NCBI RefSeq assembly: GCF_003697915.1
Contig: NZ_RCVN01000001.1
Location: 124,001-188,000, forward strand
Origin: Staphylococcus pseudoxylosus
GTDB taxonomy: Bacteria; Bacillota; Bacilli; Staphylococcales; Staphylococcaceae
Direction of reading: 5' to 3'
Length of the DNA stretch: 64,000 bases
The notes below the pieces were generated by a model. The model did not search any database and was not told where the DNA came from. It saw only the letters and a program-made list of their open reading frames with translations. Numbering within the stretch: position 1 is the first letter of the stretch; the number at the start of each line of letters is the position of its first letter. Made by a program: the position numbers and the translations under genes. Of the stretch, positions 51,270 through 60,060 are shown one piece after another.

Positions 51270-53900
51270 CTATTTTGCATCATACCATGTAGCACCATAA
51301 CTAGACTCTACTTTTAATGGAACATCTAGTTCAAGGGCATTATCCATGATTTCTTCTATAAATTTACTGAATGCTTCCACTTCATCTTTCGGTAATTCAA
51401 ATATTAATTCATCGTGTACTTGTAATAATAATTTTGCGTGAAAATCTGTATGCTTAATTTCTTTATCAAAGTTAACCATAGCTAATTTAATTATATCAGC
51501 AGCACTACCTTGAATTGGCGTATTCATTGCAGTTCTCTCAGCAAAACCACGCAAATTGAAATTTCTACTAGTTATATCCGGAATATATCTACGACGATGT
51601 AACAAGGTTTCTACATAACCTTGTGCTTTACAATCTTTGACGATATCCTCCATATATTGCTTTACACCAGGGAAACTATCTAAATAATCATCAATAAATT
51701 GTTTAGCTTGTTTCCGTGTAATTCCTAAACTTTGGCTTAAACCATAATCACTAATACCATAAACAATGCCAAAGTTAACTGCTTTAGCTTGTCTACGCAT
51801 CATGCCATCTACTTCATCAGGTTCTACACCAAATACTTTCATCGCCGTTGCCGTATGAATATCATCATCATTAATAAATGCTTGCTTCATACTTTCATCT
51901 TGTGTGATATGAGCTAAAACTCGAAGTTCGATTTGCGAGTAATCCGCAGAAAAAATAACATTGTTTTCATCACTAGATTTAAATGCTTTTCTTATTTTTC
52001 TACCCTCTTCTAAACGGACAGGGATGTTTTGTAAATTTGGGTCAATAGACGATAATCTACCTGTTTGTGCTAATGTTTGATTAAATCTTGTATGGATTCT
52101 ATTATCATCACTTATAACCTTCTGTAAGCCTTCAACATAAGTAGATTGTAACTTTGCAAGTTGTCTGTACTCTAATATATATTCAATGATTGGATGTTGT
52201 CCTTGTAATTGTTCAAGTACATCTACTGCAGTAGAATATCCTGTTTTTGTTTTCTTAATTACTGGTAATTCTAATGTTTCAAACAATACAACACCTAATT
52301 GCTTTGGAGAATTAATATTGAACGATTCTCCTGCAGCTTGATAAATATTATCAATCAATACATCCAATTTTGTTTGAATTTCTTTTTCCATTTCTTCTAA
52401 ATCACTAGCCACAGTGTAAATACCAGTTTCTTCCATATCACTTAAAATGCGCGCTAATGGTAGTTCTAAATTATCTAACAGGTCCGTTTGGTTATATTCG
52501 ATTAATTGTTCTTGCATGATTGGTTTCACTTGACTAATCGCTTCTATCACTGTTGCAACATAACGATTCAAAACATCGGCTTCAGGTAAATGTCTTTTCT
52601 TACCCTTACCATATACTTCAACACTTTGTTGAACATAATATTGACCGTAATTGCTAACCACAGAGTTTACATCATCAATAGCTCGAGATGGATCAATAAT
52701 ATAACTTGCAAGCATCACATCAAACATAATATTTTTAATCGATATATCTAACCTGTGCGCAACAACATACGTTTTTTTAGCATCATAAACATTTTTTTCT
52801 GTTGTGTCATCCTCTAACCAAGCTATAAGTTCAGGATTATCATGAATAGTTGTTGCATCAACAACAACATGATGATCACCATCAAACATTCCAAATTTCA
52901 AAATATCATCTTTCAAATAATTGGGGCCATCCAATTCAAAATGAACAGTTGCAGAAGTTAAAGATTTAAAGTCAATATTTGTAAAGTCAGATTCTACATT
53001 TAATTCTTTTTCCTCAGCTGTAGACTGTGTTCCATCCACATCTATTTGTTCAAGCAATTGTTTAAATTCTAGTTTTTTGAATAAATCTATTTTAGCTGAA
53101 GTATCTGGATGCTCTGGCAGTTTTGTATCTTCGAGTGATACTTCAATAGGGCTTTCACAATTAATAGTTGCAAGCGCTTTACTCATCAAAGCATCATCTT
53201 TACTATTTTCTAGTTTTTCTTTCAATTTCTTACCAGAAACTTCATCCAAATGTTCATAAACGTTTTCCACGGTTGAAAATTGTTTTAGCAACTTGATTGC
53301 AGTTTTTTCACCGACTCCAGCTACACCTGGGATATTATCTGATGCATCACCCATCAAACCTTTCATATCTATGATTTGATTAGGAACTAAACCGTCATAT
53401 TTTTCCGCAATAAAATCAGGTGTGTAATGATCAACATCTGTCACACCTTTCTTAGTATAATAAATTGTAACATCATCCGTCGCTAATTGTGTTAAGTCGC
53501 GATCACCTGTGACAATAATCGTTTCAAATTGTGCGTCATCAGCCTCTTTACTTAATGTCCCTATAATATCATCGGCTTCATAGTTTTCTAATTCATATCT
53601 CTTAATTTGATAAGCATCCAACAACTGTCTTACATAAGGAAATTGCTCACTCAGCTCGGGTGGCGTTTTTTGACGTCCACCTTTATATTCATTATATTTA
53701 TCATGTCTAAATGTAGTCTTTCCTGCATCGAACGCAACAAGAAAATGTGTGGGCTGTTCTTCTTTGATTATTTTTTCTAGTAACATTGCAAAGCCATACA
53801 CAGCATTAGTGTGTATACCTGCTTTATTTTGTAATAGTGGTAAAGCATAAAAGGCTCTGAAGCTCAGGCTATTACCATCAATTAGAATTAATTTATTCAC
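51270..53900 (-). CDS. polA: DNA polymerase I
   Basis: 876 residues. N-terminal 5'-3' exonuclease (about 1-290; LIDGNSLSFRAFYALP, GDASDNIPGVAGVGEKTA). A degenerate 3'-5' exonuclease domain follows (about 300-470). The polymerase domain carries SADYSQIELRVLAH (motif A), RRQAKAVNFGIVYG (motif B) and LLQVHDELIFE (motif C). The usual metal-binding DxE of the proofreading domain reads FELDG, so proofreading is probably lost, as in Bacillus enzymes. GTG 53900 was chosen for the GGAGG 8 nt before it. Confidence 0.97.
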   Translation of the reverse strand: MNKLILIDGNSLSFRAFYALPLLQNKAGIHTNAVYGFAMLLEKIIKEEQPTHFLVAFDAGKTTFRHDKYNEYKGGRQKTPPELSEQFPYVRQLLDAYQIKRYELENYEADDIIGTLSKEADDAQFETIIVTGDRDLTQLATDDVTIYYTKKGVTDVDHYTPDFIAEKYDGLVPNQIIDMKGLMGDASDNIPGVAGVGEKTAIKLLKQFSTVENVYEHLDEVSGKKLKEKLENSKDDALMSKALATINCESPIEVSLEDTKLPEHPDTSAKIDLFKKLEFKQLLEQIDVDGTQSTAEEKELNVESDFTNIDFKSLTSATVHFELDGPNYLKDDILKFGMFDGDHHVVVDATTIHDNPELIAWLEDDTTEKNVYDAKKTYVVAHRLDISIKNIMFDVMLASYIIDPSRAIDDVNSVVSNYGQYYVQQSVEVYGKGKKRHLPEADVLNRYVATVIEAISQVKPIMQEQLIEYNQTDLLDNLELPLARILSDMEETGIYTVASDLEEMEKEIQTKLDVLIDNIYQAAGESFNINSPKQLGVVLFETLELPVIKKTKTGYSTAVDVLEQLQGQHPIIEYILEYRQLAKLQSTYVEGLQKVISDDNRIHTRFNQTLAQTGRLSSIDPNLQNIPVRLEEGRKIRKAFKSSDENNVIFSADYSQIELRVLAHITQDESMKQAFINDDDIHTATAMKVFGVEPDEVDGMMRRQAKAVNFGIVYGISDYGLSQSLGITRKQAKQFIDDYLDSFPGVKQYMEDIVKDCKAQGYVETLLHRRRYIPDITSRNFNLRGFAERTAMNTPIQGSAADIIKLAMVNFDKEIKHTDFHAKLLLQVHDELIFELPKDEVEAFSKFIEEIMDNALELDVPLKVESSYGATWYDAK

Positions 53901-54321
53901 TATTTTAACCTCCAACACATATTTATTTAACATTTTAGCATAAATTACTAACTAACCTATATCGAAACATTGTTTTACCTTATTTTATAATCATCATTTT
54001 AACTGTGAAGTATGTAGTTCCATGCAATGATCAAATATAAATCATTTGATTCTATGACTAGCTTAACACGTTTAGCCCTTTTAAATATACGTTTAAAATT
54101 TCAATGTTATACCAGTTATTCCACTTAAAAAGCATAAAAAACCGACGCCGAATTTAAATTTCAGACGTCGATTTCTAACTCACGCACAATACTCCATAGC
54201 ACAAATTAGTGTTAGTGCCGAACACAGATACGATGCTTTTTATATGTTATTTGAATTCCATATACATCTTTAATAATTGTCACATTCATAACTCAATCAT
54301 CATAACTTTTATTTACAAACG
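53901..54321. other. Intergenic region between phoR and polA
   Basis: No gene. The phoR terminator is at 54137-54174. The polA promoter should lie at about 53930-54030, but several AT-rich hexamers compete. The 54180-54320 stretch holds nothing I can identify. Confidence 0.5.
54137..54174 (-). terminator. Intrinsic terminator after phoPR
   Basis: Hairpin AAATCGACGTCTGAA / TTCGGCGTCGGTTT with G-U pairs on the minus strand and a T run (TTTTTTATG), about 150 nt beyond the phoR stop. Confidence 0.8.
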
Positions 54322-56010
54322 CTATTTAAAAAAAGTAACTCTGAACGTTGACCCTTTACCAATTGCACTATAGACATTAATTCTACCACCATGTGCTTCC
54401 ATAATATGTTTAGTAATAGATAAACCAAGTCCAGTACCACCTGAATCCCTACTTCGTGCTTTATCAACCCGATAAAAGCGTTCAAAAATATGCTTTTGAT
54501 CTTCTTCGCTTATACCAATACCAAAATCTTGTACTTCCATGATGCGCTTCTGTTCGTCTTTATAAACACGAATTATTACATCACTATCTTCCTTAGAATA
54601 ACTAATTGCATTTGATAATAAATTAAGTGCAACTTGAGATACTTTGTCTTGATTTGCATCAATAACAATATCAGAATCAATTTCATTAATTATAGTAATA
54701 TTTTTGTCTTCTGCAATTTTTTGCATATTCTTAATTGTTGTTTCTGCAATATCTGACAAACTCATATATGCTGTTTCTATTTCTGTTTGTTGTTCTACGT
54801 GCGATAAATCTAATAAATCAAAAACTAAAGTTTCTATACGATCAGACTCTTTAGAAATAATTTGTAAAAAGTCATTGAGTGTTTGTTCATCGTTTTTAGC
54901 ACCATCTAATAAGGTTTCCGCAAATCCTTTAATTGACGTAATCGGTGTTTTCAATTCATGAGAAACATTAGCTACAAATTCACGTCTTAAATTCTCCAGT
55001 TTTTTAAGGTTCGTTATATCATGTAAAACAATGACCATACCATAAAGATTTTTCCTTGTTCTTGATAATATGGGAACGCAGGCTGTATCAAAATATTTCT
55101 CATGTACTTGATCTATAGTTAATTTAATTTGATCATAAATAGGTTTCTCAACTTTAAATGCTTCAGTAATTAGCTTTTGTAATTTAACATCTGTAAAATC
55201 AACATAGCTTTTATGTTCAACAGCTTCATCTGGCGTAAATACATGATAAAACGATTTATTTGCTACAACAATTTCACCATATTTATCAATCATTAAAATC
55301 GAACTTGGAATATTTTCAACAGTTGTTTTCAACCTATTTGATTGCAGTTTCTGTTTATGGTTTAATCTTTGCAATCTACGTGCTAACTCATTAGTAGTTA
55401 CAAACAGTTCTCTTGTCTCTTTGACATTGCTTTCTGGTACTCTTACATGATAATAGCCTTCAGCCAATAGATTTGTGGCGTAGGTCACCTCATTGATTGG
55501 TCTGATATATGTTCGATTAATGCTTCTAACAACTAAAAATATAATGATTAAAACAAACAAACCAATAATCGCTATATATTTCCAGACTTCAATCTGTATT
55601 TCTAAAATCTCATTATTTATACCACTAATTAAAACATCTTTATCATTTATAGATGTCTTAAAGGTAAATCTATGGTCATCATTTTGCTTATCATAGGTCA
55701 ATTTAGAAGGAATAGCAGGATTATTTATATCATTATTAATTTGTGTCCCTTGTTTAGTCGAAAACAAGACATCGTCATTTTCTTTAATATACACTGTAAG
55801 TTCTTCGCTTTTAGCAACATCACTCATCTCATCTTTTTTATCATCATTATAAAGATTAACAAAATGTTGAGCTTGATGTTCTAAATCGCCTTCTTGACCA
55901 GTTGTAATCGTGTTATGGATTACGTGTGTAATAATTGTACCCAATATTAAAAAACTAATAATAACGATGGTACATAATAAAAATAAAAGTCTTTGGTGAA
56001 ACTTAAGCAT
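54322..56010 (-). CDS. phoR: Phosphate-starvation sensor histidine kinase PhoR
   Basis: 562 residues. TM1 (about 8-29), an extracytoplasmic domain of about 115 residues, TM2 (about 144-164), HAMP (about 165-220), PAS (about 235-330), HisKA with H-box FVANVSHELKTPIT, then N-box LLSNAISYS, G1 DFGIGISEED and G2 GGTGLGLSI. The start overlaps the phoP stop by one base (TAATG), so expression is coupled. Phosphate as signal is inference from its similarity to PhoR. Confidence 0.93.
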   Translation of the reverse strand: MLKFHQRLLFLLCTIVIISFLILGTIITHVIHNTITTGQEGDLEHQAQHFVNLYNDDKKDEMSDVAKSEELTVYIKENDDVLFSTKQGTQINNDINNPAIPSKLTYDKQNDDHRFTFKTSINDKDVLISGINNEILEIQIEVWKYIAIIGLFVLIIIFLVVRSINRTYIRPINEVTYATNLLAEGYYHVRVPESNVKETRELFVTTNELARRLQRLNHKQKLQSNRLKTTVENIPSSILMIDKYGEIVVANKSFYHVFTPDEAVEHKSYVDFTDVKLQKLITEAFKVEKPIYDQIKLTIDQVHEKYFDTACVPILSRTRKNLYGMVIVLHDITNLKKLENLRREFVANVSHELKTPITSIKGFAETLLDGAKNDEQTLNDFLQIISKESDRIETLVFDLLDLSHVEQQTEIETAYMSLSDIAETTIKNMQKIAEDKNITIINEIDSDIVIDANQDKVSQVALNLLSNAISYSKEDSDVIIRVYKDEQKRIMEVQDFGIGISEEDQKHIFERFYRVDKARSRDSGGTGLGLSITKHIMEAHGGRINVYSAIGKGSTFRVTFFK

Positions 56011-56720
56011 TAGACTTTGGGTCTTTCCAATTTATACCCTAATCCACGAACTGTTTTAATGAGTTTCGGTTGTTTAGGGTTTTCTTCTAATTTATCTCTC
56101 AAATGACTAATATGTACGTCCACAATTCTAGAGTCTCCTGCGAATTCATAATTCCATACTGAATTCAACATATGCTCGCGGGTAATCACCCTGCCTTGTC
56201 TTTCAATAAGATATAATAATAATTCAAACTCCTTTGGAGTCAATTCTAGCAATTCATCTTCTCTATACACTTCGAAATATTCTGGTCTAATTCTTATTGA
56301 TCCAATCAGTATATCATCTTCATCATTTTCAACTGGTACTGCCTCATTAACAATTGCTGATCTTCTCAATATCGCCTTTACTCTTGCTACCACTTCTCTA
56401 GGTGAAAATGGTTTAGTCATGTAATCGTCTGCCCCTAACTCAAGACCTAAAACACGATCAAATTCATCATCTTTGGCAGTTAACATCAAAATAGGCACTA
56501 AGTTTTTATCAGAACGAATTGATTTACAAACTTCTATACCATCTTTTTTGGGAAGCATGACATCTAACACAATCAATTCAGGATTTGTAGAGTTAACTTT
56601 CTCTAATGCATCTTCTCCATCATAAGCCACTTCTACTATGTATCCGGCTTGCTCTAAATTATATTTTAATAAGGTTACGATTGATTGTTCATCATCTACT
56701 ACAAGTACTTTTTGTGACAT
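56010..56720 (-). CDS. phoP: Phosphate response regulator PhoP
   Basis: 236 residues. REC domain with acidic pair VVDDEQ near 8-12, phospho-acceptor Asp near 53 (LIVLDVMLPKKDG), and LTAKDD with the conserved Lys. A winged-helix OmpR/PhoB DNA-binding domain follows (about 135-234; ELTPKEFELLLYLIERQGRVI and VRGLGYKLE). First gene of phoPR. RBS GGAGG before ATG 56720. Confidence 0.95.
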   Translation of the reverse strand: MSQKVLVVDDEQSIVTLLKYNLEQAGYIVEVAYDGEDALEKVNSTNPELIVLDVMLPKKDGIEVCKSIRSDKNLVPILMLTAKDDEFDRVLGLELGADDYMTKPFSPREVVARVKAILRRSAIVNEAVPVENDEDDILIGSIRIRPEYFEVYREDELLELTPKEFELLLYLIERQGRVITREHMLNSVWNYEFAGDSRIVDVHISHLRDKLEENPKQPKLIKTVRGLGYKLERPKV

Positions 56721-56784
56721 AGTATACCTCCATAATTGTGTTTACAAATTAATTATAACTTATATTTTAATAAAAATAACATAG

Positions 56785-56812
56785 TTTAAAATTTTTTAAC
56801 ATAAACTTTACA
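56785..56812 (+). promoter_or_regulatory. PHO-box-like direct repeats upstream of phoP
   Basis: Hexamers TTTAAA (56785), TTAACA (56796) and TTTACA (56807) recur with exact 11-base spacing, as in Bacillus PhoP sites (TT(A/T/C)ACA repeats). They read on the plus strand, 65-92 nt before the phoP start. They may serve autoregulation. Confidence 0.45.
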
Positions 56813-57123
56813 ATGCGTTGATTGCTAAACTATACCAATATACACGCGATTTTTGCTACATTAGACTATACAAAGAATCAAACAAATCCGCTTGAATTAT
56901 TACACCATTCTAATTACCCTTTGTTAATAAAATCTTAACATTTAATTCATAATATGAACACTTATTACATGATAGTCAAGCGAGCCTCAACTAACATCAT
57001 GAAAAAATTACACTTTTACATTAAAATAAAGATACTATTTTCTACTCGCTCTAGTTCATTTGCCCTTATAAATTTGAACATAAAAAATAAAAAATTTCTC
57101 TTTGTTATTTCTCAGATAACTAG

Positions 57124-57163
57124 AAAAAAGAAAAGCCCGAGACATCTAATCATGTCCCAGACT
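57124..57163 (-). terminator. Intrinsic terminator after icd
   Basis: Minus-strand stem AGTCTGGGACAT / ATGTCTCGGGCT (with G-U pairs), loop GATTAG, then TTTTCTTTTTT. About 48 nt past the icd stop. Has the GGGACAT core shared with other terminators here. Confidence 0.85.
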
Positions 57164-57210
57164 TATCTGTTGATTTTAATTCAAGGTAGCTTACCTTTGA
57201 TTATATATAA

Positions 57211-58476
57211 TTATAGGTTTTTAATTAATTCGTCTGCGAAGTCAGAAGTAGAAACTTCTGTTGCACCGTCCATTAAACGTGCAAAGTCATAAGTTACAAC
57301 TTTAGAAGCAATCGTTTTTTCGATTGAACTTGTAATCTTATCAGCAGCTTCTTGCCATCCAAGATGCTCTAACATTAATACAGCACTTAATAATTCAGAT
57401 GATGGGTTCACTTTATTTAATCCAGCGTATTTAGGTGCAGTACCATGTGTTGCTTCGAAAATTGCATGTCCAGTTTCATAGTTGATATTGGCACCAGGAG
57501 CAATACCAATACCACCAACTTGTGCAGCTAATGCATCTGATACATAATCACCATTTAAGTTCATAGTAGCTACTACATCGTGATCAGCTGGACGTGTTAA
57601 AATTTGTTGCAAGAAGATATCAGCAATTGAATCTTTGACAATAATTTTTCCTTCTTGTTCAGCTTTATCTTGCGCAGCATTTGCAGCGTCTTTGCCTTCT
57701 TTTTCAACAATTTCATCATATTGTTGCCATGTAAATACTTTATCTCCAAATTCATTATGAGCTAAATCATAACCCCATTGTTTGAAAGCACCTTCAGTAA
57801 ATTTCATAATATTACCTTTATGTACTAAAGTTAATGATTTACGATTATTATCTATAGCATATTGAATAGAAGCACGAACTAAACGCTCAGTACCTTCTTT
57901 AGAAACTGGTTTTACACCGATACCTGATGTTTCAGGGAATCTAATGTTTTTAGCGCCCATTTCGTCTTGTAAGAAGTCAATTAATTTTTTTGCTTCTGGC
58001 GTACCTTCTTTAAATTCAATACCAGCATAGATATCTTCAGTGTTTTCACGGAAAATGACCATATCAGTATCTTCAGGACGTTTTACAGGTGAAGGTACCC
58101 CTTGGAACCAACGTACTGGACGTAAGCATGTGAATAAATCCAACTCTTGACGTAATGCAACATTTAGTGAACGAATACCGCCACCAATTGGTGTAGTTAA
58201 TGGACCTTTAATCGCAATTAAATATGCTTCAATTGTTTCGAGCGTTTCTTTAGGTAACCATTCGCCAGTTTCATCATAAGCTTTTTGACCAGCCAATACT
58301 TCTTTCCATTCAATTTTCTTTTCGCCGTTATAAGCTTGTTCAACTGCAGCGTCAATTACGCGACTTGCTGCGTTCCAGATATCAGGGCCGATACCGTCGC
58401 CAATTATAAATGGAATTATTGGATTATTTGGTACTGTTAAACCTTCATTTGTTTTAACTACTTTTTCTCCTGCCAT
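57211..58476 (-). CDS. icd: Isocitrate dehydrogenase (NADP-dependent type)
   Basis: TCA-cycle enzyme giving 2-oxoglutarate. 421 residues. [12 protein letters not shown] near 24-35, [21 protein letters not shown] (phosphorylation-loop Ser and substrate Arg), [20 protein letters not shown], and [11 protein letters not shown] for cofactor binding. The NADP-type call rests on the bacterial Icd family. It follows citZ by 112 nt. A candidate promoter of its own is present in the gap, so it may be transcribed both with citZ and alone. Confidence 0.96.
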   Translation of the reverse strand: MAGEKVVKTNEGLTVPNNPIIPFIIGDGIGPDIWNAASRVIDAAVEQAYNGEKKIEWKEVLAGQKAYDETGEWLPKETLETIEAYLIAIKGPLTTPIGGGIRSLNVALRQELDLFTCLRPVRWFQGVPSPVKRPEDTDMVIFRENTEDIYAGIEFKEGTPEAKKLIDFLQDEMGAKNIRFPETSGIGVKPVSKEGTERLVRASIQYAIDNNRKSLTLVHKGNIMKFTEGAFKQWGYDLAHNEFGDKVFTWQQYDEIVEKEGKDAANAAQDKAEQEGKIIVKDSIADIFLQQILTRPADHDVVATMNLNGDYVSDALAAQVGGIGIAPGANINYETGHAIFEATHGTAPKYAGLNKVNPSSELLSAVLMLEHLGWQEAADKITSSIEKTIASKVVTYDFARLMDGATEVSTSDFADELIKNL

Positions 58477-58526
58477 GTAAAAAAACCTCCGTCATTTTGA
58501 GTTCTATTTTAGTTGTACTAACCACT

Positions 58527-58554
58527 ATCATACATGAATTGATTATAATTTCAA
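58527..58554 (-). promoter_or_regulatory. Candidate internal promoter of icd
   Basis: TTGAAA (58549-58554), 16-nt spacer, TATGAT (58527-58532), between citZ and icd. Confidence 0.5.
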
Positions 58555-58588
58555 TTTTATAAATAAAATTTCTTATTTAATTATTTTT

Positions 58589-59707
58589 TTATCTTTCTTC
58601 GATTGGTTCATAAGTTCTATTCGTTTCACCAATGTACTGAGCTCTTGGACGCATGATTCTGTTATCTCTATACTGTTCTAAGATATGAGCAATCCAACCA
58701 GAAGTTCTACTCACTGCAAAGATTGGAGTGAATAAGTCATGCTCAATATTCATACTATGATATACAGTAGCACTAAAGAAATCGACATTGGCAATTAAAC
58801 CTTTTTCAGCTTTCATTTTATCTGCAATTTTCACTGAAATATCAAATAATTGACTTTGTCCTGTTTCAGAAGTGATTTTTCTACTCATTTCTTTTAAGTA
58901 TTTAGCTCTTGGATCACCATCTTTATAAACACGGTGTCCAAAGCCCATGATTTTTTCTTTGTTTTTAATTTTATTATCAATATATTCATCGACTTCATCA
59001 ATAGATTTCACTTCAGATAGCATGCTCATTACACGTTCGTTTGCACCGCCGTGAAGTGGCCCTTTTAATGAACCAACAGCCGCTACAATTCCTGAATACA
59101 TATCTGATAATGAAGATACTGCACATCTAGCTGTAAATGTTGATGCATTTAATTCATGATCTGCATGTAATACCAGTGCTTTATTAAATGCTTCAATTTC
59201 AATCTCAGAAGGTAGTTCTCCTCTTAACATGTACAAGAAGTTCCCCGCATAGTTTAAATCACTACTTGGTTTAACAATGTCTTTTCCTTCTCTCACACGT
59301 GCATAAGCCGTAACTAATGAAGCAATTTTGGCTTGAATACGTATAGCTCGGTCCAGTGTTTGACTTTCTTCTTCATCTTCTGCATGCTCGTCAAAATGAG
59401 CAATATATGAAACTGAAGTTCTTAAAGCTGTCATTGGATGAACGTTGCCTGTCGCGTATTCTTTAAAGTGGTTATACACTCTAGGATTTAAAGTCATATA
59501 TTCAAAAAGCTTTTGTTTTAAGTCTTTTAATTCATCCTCATTTGGCAATCGATAATGCCATAATAAGAAGATGATTTCTTCAAATTCAGCATTCTGTGCT
59601 AAGTCATCAATATCGTAACCAGCATAAGTTAATTGGCTATCGATAATAGAACTTACTTTCGTTTCAGATGCAATTACCCCTTCTAAACCTTTCTGTAACT
59701 CTGCCAT
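58589..59707 (-). CDS. citZ: Citrate synthase
   Basis: Condenses oxaloacetate with acetyl-CoA. 372 residues. Catalytic His in HADHELNAST and GGANERVM, GFGHRVYKDGDPR signature, and catalytic Asp near NVDFFSATVYHSM. Normal for the Gram-positive small citrate synthase. ATG 59707 with a GGGGAA site upstream. Its promoter is overlapped by a cre-like site, consistent with carbon-catabolite repression of the TCA cycle. Confidence 0.96.
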   Translation of the reverse strand: MAELQKGLEGVIASETKVSSIIDSQLTYAGYDIDDLAQNAEFEEIIFLLWHYRLPNEDELKDLKQKLFEYMTLNPRVYNHFKEYATGNVHPMTALRTSVSYIAHFDEHAEDEEESQTLDRAIRIQAKIASLVTAYARVREGKDIVKPSSDLNYAGNFLYMLRGELPSEIEIEAFNKALVLHADHELNASTFTARCAVSSLSDMYSGIVAAVGSLKGPLHGGANERVMSMLSEVKSIDEVDEYIDNKIKNKEKIMGFGHRVYKDGDPRAKYLKEMSRKITSETGQSQLFDISVKIADKMKAEKGLIANVDFFSATVYHSMNIEHDLFTPIFAVSRTSGWIAHILEQYRDNRIMRPRAQYIGETNRTYEPIEER

Positions 59708-59735
59708 ATATAAATTCCCCTTTTCTATTTCATTA

Positions 59736-59749
59736 TGAAATGGCTTTCA
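59736..59749. promoter_or_regulatory. cre (CcpA-binding) site at the citZ start point
   Basis: The minus strand reads TGAAAGCCATTTCA, one mismatch from the cre consensus TGNAARCGNWWWCA. It covers the predicted transcription start, a classic repression position. Confidence 0.65.
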
Positions 59750-59755
59750 CAACTC

Positions 59756-59784
59756 ATTATATCCAATCTTGACTCTTTTGTGAA
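59756..59784 (-). promoter_or_regulatory. Promoter of citZ
   Basis: TTCACA (59779-59784), 17-nt spacer, TATAAT (59756-59761). Predicted start near 59748. Confidence 0.7.
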
Positions 59785-60000
59785 TATTTTGAGTGTATTT
59801 TCTTATCAAATCAATATGAAATACTTATTTATTTATATGCCCTTTAACACACTTCTATCTCTTGCATTGTTATAAATTCATTTTAATATGGAAACTGTCT
59901 CACTTCAATTTTTATAGCATTTTAATTGGTTATCATGATTAATAACAAATAATTAATGTATTATTATACTAAACGCTATAGACTCTGTTTAAAAAAATAG

Positions 60001-60029
60001 TTGTTTTATTTTATATTGCATAGCATAAT
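60001..60029 (+). promoter_or_regulatory. Candidate promoter of the amino-acid permease gene
   Basis: TTGTTT (60001-60006), 17-nt spacer, CATAAT (60024-60029), followed by AAAGGAG and the ATG at 60061. Confidence 0.5.
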
Positions 60030-60060
60030 AATAATTAACTAAATAAAGGAGTATAATTTT

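Larger units (their letters stand above)
56721..57210. other. 490-base gap between icd and phoP
   Basis: Contains the phoP upstream region with periodic PHO-box-like repeats (56785-56812) and the icd terminator (57124-57163). A plus-strand reading frame here is Ile/Lys/Phe-rich, lacks an RBS and runs antisense into icd, so I did not call it. Confidence 0.6.
59708..60060. other. Divergent intergenic region citZ / permease
   Basis: 353 bases with no gene. Holds the citZ promoter and cre site at the low end and the permease promoter at the high end. A weaker cre-like match (TGGAAACTGTCTCA, 59889-59902, two mismatches including the central CG) lies between. Confidence 0.6.

Noticed and set aside
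56954-57292. Plus-strand ORF of 112 codons between phoP and icd
   Set aside because: Rich in Ile, Lys, Phe and Ser, no ribosome site, crosses the icd terminator and runs antisense into icd.
59889-59902. Second cre-like site in the citZ/permease intergenic region
   Set aside because: Loses the central CG and another position, so it may be chance in AT-rich DNA.
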